Below, one piece after another: positions 54,721 to 64,000 of a DNA stretch of 64,000 nt (positions are counted from its first letter, which is position 1; each line of letters starts with the position of its first letter). Below the pieces are notes generated by a model. That model ran no database searches, was not told the origin of the DNA, and saw nothing but the letters and a program-made list of their open reading frames with translations. This DNA comes from Auanema rhodensis (taxonomy: Eukaryota > Nematoda > Chromadorea > Rhabditida > Rhabditidae): assembly GCA_964057225.1 (NCBI GenBank), contig OZ059900.1, forward strand, positions 20,103,638 to 20,167,637. The letters are read 5' to 3'. The translations under genes and the position numbers were made by a program.

Positions 54721-55272
54721 ACGCCCCTTATGGCTAATATTGATTAAATCGATTTTTGTTCATATGAGTCGTCAAATGCAACGAATTTCAGCGTGTTACA
54801 TACTAAAATGAAGCATTTTACATGCTGAACACTAGAAAAATACAAAAACACAGTATTTCCCATGAGAAATATTTTATTATGCTGGAAAACCAGTTTTTGG
54901 AAATTTCGCTGTAAACAAGGTTTTGACTTACGATTTCATGTGTTCAAACTCATGCAATGTCAATGAAACCTATATGAGTCGTCAAATGCAACGAATTTCA
55001 GCGTGTTACATACTAAAATGAAGCATTTTACATGCTGAACACTAGAAAAATACAAAAACACAGTATTTCCCATGAGAAATATTTTATTATGCTGGAAAAC
55101 CAGTTTTTGGAAATTTCGCTGTAAACAAGGTTTTGACTTACGATTTCATGTGTTCAAACTCATGCAATGTCAATGAAACCTAGCTCAAAATTGTTCGTAC
55201 AACGTCTAGTTCCACTTTCACGACAAAAAAACAGGGGTTAGAAAATTAGGGAAATTAGCATATTCTGAGGGC
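54721..55272 (+). repeat. Fused monomer with a 132-bp deletion
   Basis: The monomer starting at 54721 runs normally to p251-252 (54971-54972) and then continues at p42-43 of the next unit (tatgagtcg). The fused unit is 552 bp where two monomers should take 684, so 132 bp are missing: p253-342 of one unit and p1-42 of the next. The two sides share only a base or so at the join, so the event looks like end joining and not exchange between aligned repeats. It shifts the register of everything downstream and is the only large deletion in the window. Confidence 0.96.
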
Positions 55273-58200
55273 ACGCCCCTTATGGCTAATATTGATTAAA
55301 TCCATTTTTGTTCATATGAGTCGTCAAATGCAACGAATTTCAGCGTGTTACATACTAAAATGAAACATTTTACAAGCTGAACACTAGAAAAATACAAAAC
55401 ACAGTATTTCCCATGAGAAATATTTTATTATGCTGGAAAACCAGTTTTTGGAAATTTCGCTGTAAACAAGGTTTTGACTTACGATTTCATGTGTTCAAAC
55501 TCATGCAATGTCAATGAAACCTAGCTCAAAATTGTTCGTACAACGTCTAGTTCCACTTTCACGACAAAAAAACAGGGGTTAGAAAATTAAGGAAATTAGC
55601 ATATTCTGAGGGCACGCCCCTTATGGCTAATATTGATTAAATCGATTTTTGTTCATATGAGTCGTCAAAGGCAACGAATTTTAGCGTGTTACATACTAAA
55701 ATGAAGCATTTTACATGCTGAACACTAGAAAAATACAAAAACACAGTATTTCCCATGAGAAATATTTTATTATGCTGGAAAACCAGTTTTTGGAAATTTC
55801 GCTGTAAACAAGGTTTTGATTTACGATTTCATGTGTTCAAACTCATGCAATGTCAATGAAACCTAGCTCAAAATTGTTCGTACAACGTCTAGTTCCACTT
55901 TCACGACAAAAAAACAGGGGTTAGAAAATTAGGGAAATTAGCATATTCTGAGGGCACGCCCCTTATGGCTAATATTGATTAAATCGATTTTTGTTCATAT
56001 GAGTCGTCAAATGCAACGAATTTCAGCGTGTTACATACTAAAATGAAACATTTTACATGCTGAACACTAGAAAAATACAAAAACACAGTATTTCCCATGA
56101 GAAATATTTTATTATGCTGGAAAACCAGTTTTTGGAAATTTCGCTGTAAACAAATTTTGACTTACGATTTCATGTGTTCAAACTCATGCAATGTCAATGA
56201 AACCTAGCTCAAAATTGTTCGTACAACGTCTAGTTCCACTTTCACGACAAAAAAACAGGGGTTAGAAAATTAAGGAAATTAGCATATTCTGAGGGCACGC
56301 CCCTTATGGCTAATATTGATTAAATCGATTTTTGTTCATATGAGTCGTCAAATGCAACGAATTTCAGCGTGTTACATACTAAAATGAAGCATTTTACATG
56401 CTGAACACTAGAAAAATACAAAAACACAGTATTTCCCATGAGAAATATTTTATTATGCTGGAAAACCAGTTTTTGGAAATTTCGCTGTAAACAAGGTTTT
56501 GACTTACGATTTCATGTGTTCAAACTCATGCAATGTCAATGAAACCTAGCTCAAAATTATTCGTACAACGTCTAGTTCCACTTTCACGACAAAAAAACAG
56601 GGGTTAGAAAATTAAGGAAACTAGCATATTCTGAGGGCACGCCCCTTATGGCTAATATTGATTAAATCGATTTTTGTTCATATGAGTCGTCAAATGCAAC
56701 GAATTTCAGCGTGTTACATACTAAAATGAAGCATTTTACATGCTGAACACTAGAAAAATACAAAAACACAGTATTTCCCATGAGAAATATTTTATTATGC
56801 TGGAAAACCAGTTTTTGGAAATTTCGCTGTAAACAAGGTTTTGACTTACGATTTCATGTGTTCAAACTCATGCAATGTCAATGAAACCTAGCTCAAAATT
56901 GTTCGTACAACGTCTAGTTCCACTTTGACGACAGAAAAACAAGGGTTAGAAAATTAGGGAAATTAGCATATTCTGAGGGCACGCCCCTTATGGCTAATAT
57001 TGATTAAATCGATTTTTGTTCATATGAGTCGTCAAATGCAACGAATTTCAGCGTGTTACATACTAAAATGAAGCATTTTACATGCTGAACACTAGAAAAA
57101 TACAAAAACACAGTATTTCCCATGAGAAATATTTTATTATGCTGGAAAACCAGTTTTTGGAAATTTCGCTGTAAACAAGGTTTTGACTTACGATTTCATG
57201 TGTTCAAACTCATGCAATGTCAATGAAACCTAGCTCAAAATTGTTCGTACAACGTCTAGTTCCACTTTCACGACAAAAAAACAGGGGTTAGAAAATTAAG
57301 GAAATTAGCATATTCTGAGGGCACGCCCCTTATGGCTAATATTGATTAAATCGATTTTTGTTCATATGAGTCGTCAAATGCAACGAATTTCAGCGTGTTA
57401 CATACTAAAATGAAGCATTTTACATGCTGAACACTAGAAAAATACAAAAACACAGTATTTCCCATGAGAAATATTTTATTAAGCTGGAAAACCAGTTTTT
57501 GGAAATTTCGCTGTAAACAAGGTTTTGACTTACGATTTCATGTGTTCAAACTCATGCAATGTCAATGAAACCTAGCTCAAAATTGTTCGTACAACGTCTA
57601 GTTCCACTTTCACGACAGAAAAACAGGGGTTAGAAAATTAGGGAAATTAGCATATTCTGAGGGCACGCCCCTTATGGCTAATATTGATTAAATCGATTTT
57701 TGTTCATATGAGTCGTCAAATGCAACGAATTTCAGCGTGTTACATACTAAAATGAAGCATTTTACATGCTGAACACTAGAAAAATACAAAAACACAGTAT
57801 TTCCCATGAGAAATATTTTATTATGCTGGAAAACCAGTTTTTGGAAATTTCGCTGTAAACAAGGTTTTGACTTACGATTTCATGTGTTCAAACTCATGCA
57901 ATGTCAATGAAACCTAGCTCAAAATTGTTCGTACAACGTCTAGTTCCACTTTCACGACAAAAAAACAGGGGGTAGAAAATTAGGGAAATTAGCATATTCT
58001 GAGGGCACGCCCCTTATGGCTAATATTGATTAAATCGATTTTTGTTCATATGAGTCGTCAAATGCAACGAATTTCAGCGTGTTACATACTAAAATGAAGC
58101 ATTTTACATGCTGAACACTAGAAAAATACAAAAACACAGTATTTCCCATGAGAAATATTTTATTATGCTGGAAAACCAGTTTTTGGAAATTTCGCTGTAA

Positions 58201-58690
58201 ACAAGGTTTTGACTTACGATTTCATGTGTTCAAACTCATGCAATGTCAATGAAACCTAGCTCAAAATTGTTCGTACAACGTCTAGTTCCACTTTCACGAC
58301 AAAAAAACAGGGGGTAGAAAATTAGGGAAATTAGCATATTCTGAGGGCACGCCCCTTATGGCTAATATTGATTAAATCGATTTTTGTTCATATGAGTCGT
58401 CAAATGCAACGAATTTCAGCGTGTTACATACTAAAATGAAGCATTTTACATGCTGAACACTAGAAAAATACAAAAACACAGTATTTCCCATGAGAAATAT
58501 TTTATTATGCTGGAAAACCAGTTTTTGGAAATTTCGCTGTAAACAAGGTTTTGACTTACGATTTCATGTGTTCAAACTCATGCAATGTCAATGAAACCTA
58601 GCTCAAAATTGTTCGTACAACGTCTAGTTCCACTTTCACGACAAAAAAACAGGGGTTAGAAAATTAAGGAAATTAGCATATTCTGAGGGC
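55273..58690 (+). repeat. Indel-bearing, disordered monomers (M163-M172)
   Basis: This is one of the two places where unit length changes by a few bases. M163 (55273-55613) is 341 bp, with one A lost near p124-129, and has 31C and 104A. M165 (55956-56296) is 341 bp, with caagg changed to caaa at p196-200. M164 has 57G, 69T and 206T. M166 and M167 add private changes (p263 A and p326 C; p289 G). M169 has 160A with 296G, as in the left part of the window. Private changes are denser here than in the middle, so these copies have probably escaped recent homogenisation. Confidence 0.88.
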
Positions 58691-60058
58691 ACGCCGTTTA
58701 TGGCTAATATTGATTAAATCGATTTTTGTTCATATGAGTCGTCAAATGCAACGAATTTCAGCGTGTTACATACTAAAATGAAGCATTTTACATGCTGAAC
58801 ACTAGAAAAATACAAAAACACAGTATTTCCCATGAGAAATATTTTATTATGCTGGAAAACCAGTTTTTGGAAATTTCGCTGTAAACAAGGTTTTGACTTA
58901 CGATTTCATGTGTTCAAACTCATGCAATGTCAATGAAACCTAGCTCAAAATTGTTCGTACAACGTCTAGTTCCACTTTCACGACAAAAAAACAGGGGGTA
59001 GAAAATTAGGGAAATTAGCATATTCTGAGGGCACGCCCCTTATGGCTAATATTGATTAAATCGATTTTTGTTCATATGAGTCGTCAAATGCAACGAATTT
59101 CAGCGTGTTACATACTAAAATGAAGCATTTTACATGCTGAACACTAGAAAAATACAAAAACACAGTATTTCCCATGAGAAATATTTTATTATGCTGGAAA
59201 ACCAGTTTTTGGAAATTTCGCTGTAAACAAGGTTTTGACTTACGATTTCATGTGTTCAAACTCATGCAATGTCAATGAAACCTAGCTCAAAATTGTTCGT
59301 ACAACGTCTAGTTCCACTTTCACGACAAAAAAACAGGGGTTAGAAAATTAAGGAAATTAGCATATTCTGAGGGCACGCCGTTTATGGCTAATATTGATTA
59401 AATCGATTTTTGTTCATATGAGTCGTCAAATGCAACGAATTTCAGCGTGTTACATACTAAAATGAAGCATTTTACATGCTGAACACTAGAAAAATACAAA
59501 AACACAGTATTTCCCATGAGAAATATTTTATTATGCTGGAAAACCAGTTTTTGGAAATTTCGCTGTAAACAAGGTTTTGACTTACGATTTCATGTGTTCA
59601 AACTCATGCAATGTCAATGAAACCTAGCTCAAAATTGTTCGTACAACGTCTAGTTCCACTTTCACGACAAAAAAACAGGGGTTAGAAAATTAAGGAAATT
59701 AGCATATTCTGAGGGCACGCCGTTTATGGCTAATATTGATTAAATCGATTTTTGTTCATATGAGTCGTCAAATGCAACGAATTTCAGCGTGTTACATACT
59801 AAAATGAAACATTTTACATGCTGAACACTAGAAAAATACAAAAACACAGTATTTCCCATGAGAAATATTTTATTATGCTGGAAAACCAGTTTTTGGAAAT
59901 TTCGCTGTAAACAAGGTTTTGACTTACGATTTCATGTGTTCAAACTCATGCAATGTCAATGAAACCTAGCTCAAAATTGTTCGTACAACGTCTAGTTCCA
60001 CTTTCACGACAAAAAAACAGGGGGTAGAAAATTAGGGAAATTAGCATATTCTGAGGGC
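58691..60058 (+). repeat. Monomers with partial E character (M173-M176)
   Basis: M173 and M175 have GT at p6-7 but 93G and 131C, the only GT monomers without 93A, so they are recombinants with a breakpoint between p7 and p93. M174 is type G and M176 is GT, 93A with the 308G block. The alternation of GT and CC monomers begins here and continues to the right edge. Confidence 0.83.
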
Positions 60059-61426
60059 ACGCCCCTTATGGCTAATATTGATTAAATCGATTTTTGTTCA
60101 TATGAGTCGTCAAATGCAACGAATTTCAGCGTGTTACATACTAAAATGAAGCATTTTACATGCTGAACACTAGAAAAATACAAAAACACAGTATTTCCCA
60201 TGAGAAATATTTTATTATGCTGGAAAACCAGTTTTTGGAAATTTCGCTGTAAACAAGGTTTTGACTTACGATTTCATGTGTTCAAACTCATGCAATGTCA
60301 ATGAAACCTAGCTCAAAATTGTTCGTACAACGTCTAGTTCCACTTTCACGACAAAAAAACAGGGGTTAGAAAATTAAGGAAATTAGCATATTCTGAGGGC
60401 ACGCCGTTTATGGCTAATATTGATTAAATCGATTTTTGTTCATATGAGTCGTCAAATGCAACGAATTTCAGCGTGTTACATACTAAAATGAAACATTTTA
60501 CATGCTGAACACTAGAAAAATACAAAAACATAGTATTTCCCATGAGAAATATTTTATTATGCTGGAAAACCAGTTTTTGGAAATTTCGCTGTAAACAAGG
60601 TTTTGACTTACGATTTCATGTGTTCAAACTCATGCAATGTCAATGAAACCTAGCTCAAAATTGTTCGTACAACGTCTAGTTCCACTTTCACGACAAAAAA
60701 ACAGGGGTTAGAAAATTAAGGAAATTATCATATTCTGAGGGCACGCCCCTTATGGCTAATATTGATTAAATCGATTTTTGTTCATATGAGTCGTCAAATG
60801 CAACGAATTTCAGCGTGTTACATACTAAAATGAAGCATTTTACATGCTGAACACTAGAAAAATACAAAAACACAGTATTTCCCATGAGAAATATTTTATT
60901 ATGCTGGAAAACCAGTTTTTGGAAATTTCGCTGTAAACAAGGTTTTGACTTACGATTTCATGTGTTCAAACTCATGCAATGTCAATGAAACCTAGCTCAA
61001 AATTGTTCGTACAACGTCTAGTTCCACTTTCACGACAAAAAAACAGGGGTTAGAAAATTAAGGAAATTAGCATATTCTGAGGGCACGCCGTTTATGGCTA
61101 ATATTGATTAAATCGATTTTTGTTCATATGAGTCGTCAAATGCAACGAATTTCAGCGTGTTACATACTAAAATGAAACATTTTACATGCTGAACACTAGA
61201 AAAATACAAAAACATAGTATTTCCCATGAGAAATATTTTATTATGCTGGAAAACCAGTTTTTGGAAATTTCGCTGTAAACAAGGTTTTGACTTATGATTT
61301 CATGTGTTCAAACTCATGCAATGTCAATGAAACCTAGCTCAAAATTGTTCGTACAACGTCTAGTTCCACTTTCACGACAAAAAAACAGGGGTTAGAAAAT
61401 TAAGGAAATTATCATATTCTGAGGGC
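60059..61426 (+). repeat. Two-monomer HOR G-E4, two copies
   Basis: M177-M178 and M179-M180 are two 684-bp dimers of a G and an E4 monomer. Both E4 copies carry p328 T (aattatcat; bases 60728 and 61412, exactly 684 bp apart), a change seen nowhere else. M180 has lost a CpG at p211 (cttatgatt). The dimer alternation continues in M181-M182, without the 328T mark and with CC at p6-7 in M182. Confidence 0.9.
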
Positions 61427-62110
61427 ACGCCCCTTATGGCTAATATTGATTAAATCGATTTTTGTTCATATGAGTCGTCAAATGCAACGAATTTCAGCGT
61501 GTTACATACTAAAATGAAGCATTTTACATGCTGAACACTGGAAAAATACAAAAACACAGTATTTCCCATGAGAAATATTTTATTATGCTGGAAAACCAGT
61601 TTTTGGAAATTTCGCTGTAAACAAGGTTTTGACTTACGATTTCATGTGTTCAAACTCATGCAATGTCAATGAAACCTAGCTCAAAATTGTTCGTACAACG
61701 TCTAGTTCCACTTTCACGACAAAAAAACAGGGGTTAGAAAATTAAGGAAATTAGCATATTCTGAGGGCACGCCCCTTATGGCTAATATTGATTAAATCGA
61801 TTTTTGTTCATATGAGTCGTCAAATGCAACGAATTTCAGCGTGTTACATACTAAAATGAAACATTTTACATGCTGAACACTAGAAAAATACAAAAACATA
61901 GTATTTCCCATGAGAAATATTTTATTATGCTGGAAAACCAGTTTTTGGAAATTTCGCTGTAAACAAGGTTTTGACTTACGATTTCATGTGTTCAAACTCA
62001 TGCAATGTCAATGAAACCTAGCTCAAAATTGTTCGTACAACGTCTAGTTCCACTTTCACGACAAAAAAACAGGGGTTAGAAAATTAAGGAAATTAGCATA
62101 TTCTGAGGGC
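61427..62110 (+). repeat. Third, altered G-E4 dimer (M181-M182)
   Basis: M181 is type G with a private p115 G (cactggaaa). M182 is an E4-like monomer from p93 on (93A, 131T) but has CC at p6-7, so its first part has been exchanged with a G-type monomer. Its right end meets the first of the two 4-bp deletions. Confidence 0.82.
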
Positions 62111-62112
62111 CC
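62107..62112. other. 4-bp deletion scar, GGGCCC
   Basis: Deletion of four bases (acgc or an equivalent shift) at the monomer start joins GGGC to CCC and makes the palindrome GGGCCC. The identical scar at 63129-63134, 1,022 bp away, shows the two were copied together. Confidence 0.93.
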
Positions 62113-63132
62113 CTTATGGCTAATATTGATTAAATCGATTTTTGTTCATATGAGTCGTCAAATGCAACGAATTTTAGCGTGTTACATACTAAAATGAAGC
62201 ATTTTACATGCTGAACACTAGAAAAAAACAAAAACACAGTATTTCCCATGAGAAATATTTTATTATGCTGGAAAACCAGTTTTTGGAAATTTCGCTGTAA
62301 ACAAGGTTTTGACTTACGATTTCATGTGTTCAAACTCATGCAATGTCAATGAAACCTAGCTCAAAATTGTTCGTACAACGTCTAGTTCCACTTTCACGAC
62401 AAAAAAACAGGGGGTAGAAAATTAGGGAAATTAGCATATTCTGAGGGCACGCCCCTTATGGCTAATATTGATTAAATCGATTTTTGTTCATATGAGTCGT
62501 CAAATGCAACGAATTTCAGCGTGTTACATACTAAAATGAAGCATTTTACATGCTGAACACTAGAAAAATACAAAAACACAGTATTTCCCATGAGAAATAT
62601 TTTATTATGCTGGAAAACCAGTTTTTGGAAATTTCGCTGTAAACAAGGTTTTGACTTACGATTTCATGTGTTCAAACTCATGCAATGTCAATGAAACCTA
62701 GCTCAAAATTGTTCGTACAACGTCTAGTTCCACTTTCACGACAAAAAAACAGGGGTTAGAAAATTAAGGAAATTAGCATATTCTGAGGGCACGCCGTTTA
62801 TGGCTAATATTGATTAAATCGATTTTTGTTCATATGAGTCGTCAAATGCAACGAATTTCAGCGTGTTACATACTAAAATGAAACATTTTACATGCTGAAC
62901 ACTAGAAAAATACAAAAACATAGTATTTCCCATGAGAAATATTTTATTATGCTGGAAAACCAGTTTTTGGAAATTTCGCTGTAAACAAGGTTTTGACTTA
63001 CGATTTCATGTGTTCAAACTCATGCAATGTCAATGAAACCTAGCTCAAAATTGTTCGTACAACGTCTAGTTCCACTTTCACGACAAAAAAACAGGGGTTA
63101 GAAAATTAAGGAAATTAGCATATTCTGAGGGC
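62111..63132 (+). repeat. Three-monomer HOR of 1,022 bp, copy 1
   Basis: M183 (338 bp), M184 (G) and M185 (E4) form a unit of 1,022 bp. It starts with a 4-bp deletion that turns gggcacgcccc into gggcccc. The same deletion begins the next unit at 63133. M183 also has 69T and 121A (gaaaaaaac) as private marks. The preceding monomer M182 is E4-like, so the order E4, shortened monomer, G is kept through both units. Confidence 0.9.
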
Positions 63133-63134
63133 CC
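63129..63134. other. Second copy of the 4-bp deletion scar
   Basis: Same change as at 62107-62112. Its presence at the same slot of the next trimer defines the 1,022-bp HOR. Confidence 0.93.
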
Positions 63135-64000
63135 CTTATGGCTAATATTGATTAAATCGATTTTTGTTCATATGAGTCGTCAAATGCAACGAATTTCAGC
63201 GTGTTACATACTAAAATGAAGCATTTTACATGCTGAACACTAGAAAAATACAAAAACACAGTATTTCCCATGAGAAATATTTTATTATGCTGGAAAACCA
63301 GTTTTTGGAAATTTCGCTGTAAACAAGGTTTTGACTTACGATTTCATGTGTTCAAACTCATGCAATGTCAATGAAACCTAGCTCAAAATTGTTCGTACAA
63401 CGTCTAGTTCCACTTTCACGACAAAAAAACAGGGGGTAGAAAATTAGGGAAATTAGCATATTCTGAGGGCACGCCCCTTATGGCTAATATTGATTAAATC
63501 GATTTTTGTTCATATGAGTCGTCAAATGCAACGAATTTCAGCGTGTTACATACTAAAATGAAGCATTTTACATGCTGAACACTAGAAAAATACAAAAACA
63601 CAGTATTTCCCATGAGAAATATTTTATTATGCTGGAAAACCAGTTTTTGGAAATTTCGCTGTAAACAAGGTTTTGACTTACGATTTCATGTGTTCAAACT
63701 CATGCAATGTCAATGAAACCTAGCTCAAAATTGTTCGTACAACGTCTAGTTCCACTTTCACGACAAAAAAACAGGGGTTAGAAAATTAAGGAAATTAGCA
63801 TATTCTGAGGGCACGCCCCTTATGGCTAATATTGATTAAATCGATTTTTGTTCATATGAGTCGTCAAATGCAACGAATTTCAGCGTGTTACATACTAAAA
63901 TGAAACATTTTACATGCTGAACACTAGAAAAATACAAAAACATAGTATTTCCCATGAGAAATATTTTATTATGCTGGAAAACCAGTTTTTGGAAATTTCG
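63133..64000 (+). repeat. Three-monomer HOR, copy 2, cut by the window edge
   Basis: M186 (338 bp, same 4-bp deletion), M187 (G) and the first 188 bp of M188 continue the 1,022-bp trimer. M188 has CC at p6-7 with 93A and 131T, like M182, where M185 has GT. The array continues beyond base 64000. Confidence 0.88.
63813..64000 (+). repeat. Partial monomer at right edge (M188)
   Basis: The last unit ends at p188 because the window stops, not because the array does. It shows 93A and 131T with CC at p6-7, an E4/G recombinant. Confidence 0.97.

Larger units (their letters stand above)
1..64000 (+). repeat. Satellite DNA array, 342-bp monomer, whole window
   Basis: Every base of the window belongs to tandem copies of one AT-rich monomer. 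Its start recurs at 1, 343, 685, 1027 and so on, exactly every 342 bp up to 54721, and again after small phase shifts to the right edge. All copies point the same way. The unit composition counted on the first monomer is 59 C, 59 G and 224 A+T (34.5% G+C). Pairs of monomers differ at about 0 to 10 sites. All six reading frames are closed in every unit: the longest stop-free run I found is about 63 codons (minus strand, p27-215), and no run passes from one unit to the next as a long ORF although 342 is a multiple of three. No ends of the array and no flanking single-copy DNA are visible. The repeat family is not identified. Satellite arrays of this kind are known from eukaryotic heterochromatin; that this one is centromeric or pericentromeric is inference. 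Confidence 0.98.

Noticed and set aside
54721-55272. Insertion of a foreign element at the phase break
   Set aside because: All 552 bases are satellite; the break is a deletion joining two monomers and no new sequence is present.
1-64000. CRISPR-like or other prokaryotic repeat array
   Set aside because: The repeat is 342 bp with no unique spacers: the entire unit is repeated, with no short repeat alternating with variable sequence and no cas-like gene.
1-64000. Tandem gene family such as rDNA, 5S, histone or tRNA clusters
   Set aside because: I see no tRNA cloverleaf, no 5S-like internal promoter boxes and no open frame in the monomer, and it is uniformly AT-rich.
1-64000. Human-type alpha satellite because 342 is twice 171
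   Set aside because: The sequence does not resemble alpha satellite as I know it and has no proper CENP-B box; the length match alone means little.

Overview
The whole 64,000-base window is one head-to-tail satellite DNA array. I see no gene, RNA gene, transposon or unique sequence in it. The repeat unit (monomer) is 342 bp and about 34-35% G+C. It runs from base 1 to base 64000 in one orientation without interruption: 185 full-length units, one 552-bp fused unit at 54721-55272 and a 188-bp partial unit at the right edge. I number monomers M1 to M188 and call monomer position 1 (p1) the first base of the window, the 'a' of acgcccc. Monomers differ from each other by roughly 0-3%. Such an array indicates eukaryotic heterochromatin (centromeric, pericentromeric or subtelomeric). 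A monomer near two nucleosomes in length is typical of many insects, including tenebrionid beetles, and of many plants. CpG is not depleted (10 seen, about 10 expected), which leans towards a genome with little CpG methylation, such as many invertebrates. I cannot name the species.

Almost all variation sits at about 20 recurring sites: p6-7 (CC or GT), p29 (T/C), p39 (T/G), p52 (T/G), p93 (G/A), p97, p127, p131 (C/T), p140 (C/T), p160 (T/A), p250, p268 (T/A), p296, p297, p304, p306, p308 and p319. I used these to define types. A = 29T, 52T, 308G, 319G. B = 29C with 160A. C = 39G with 250T and 296G. D = 29C, 308T, 319A. R = 29C, 308G. G = 29T, 52T, 308T, 319A. H = G with 140T. P = 52T, 297G, 306A. 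Q = 52T, 306A. K = 52G, 308T, 319A. L = 52G, 306A. N = 52G, 308G. F = 52G, 296G, 304A. E = 6-7GT and nearly always 93A, subdivided: E0 131C/306A, E1 131T/306A, E2 131T/268A/306A, E3 131T/296G/308T, E4 131T/308T, E5 131C/308T.

Layout by type string. 1-4104 is three copies of a four-monomer higher-order repeat (HOR) A-B-C-D, with a decayed tail A-D-A to 5130. 5131-9576 is monomers without clear higher-order order. 9577-10944 is two copies of a two-monomer HOR. 10945-19494 is a mixed field of E, F, G and H monomers. 19495-22914 is ten monomers of an eleven-monomer HOR. 24625-30438 holds a nine-monomer repeat. 28045-40356 is two nearly identical copies of an 18-monomer HOR (6,156 bp each). 40015-42750 is an eight-monomer deletion form of the eleven-mer. 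42751-50274 is two full eleven-mers (3,762 bp each). 50275-53352 is a rearranged continuation. 53353-58690 is disordered and holds the only large internal deletion and two single-base deletions. 58691-64000 has two-monomer and three-monomer repeats, the latter marked by a recurring 4-bp deletion.

The array looks like a young, repeatedly re-amplified satellite. Old, simpler order remains at both ends, and the middle was rebuilt in several waves by unequal exchange and block duplication. The monomer carries dyad symmetries at p73-112 and p134-151, a degenerate CENP-B-box-like motif at p184-200, and a nearly invariant stretch at p161-249. These are the best candidates for sequence-specific function.
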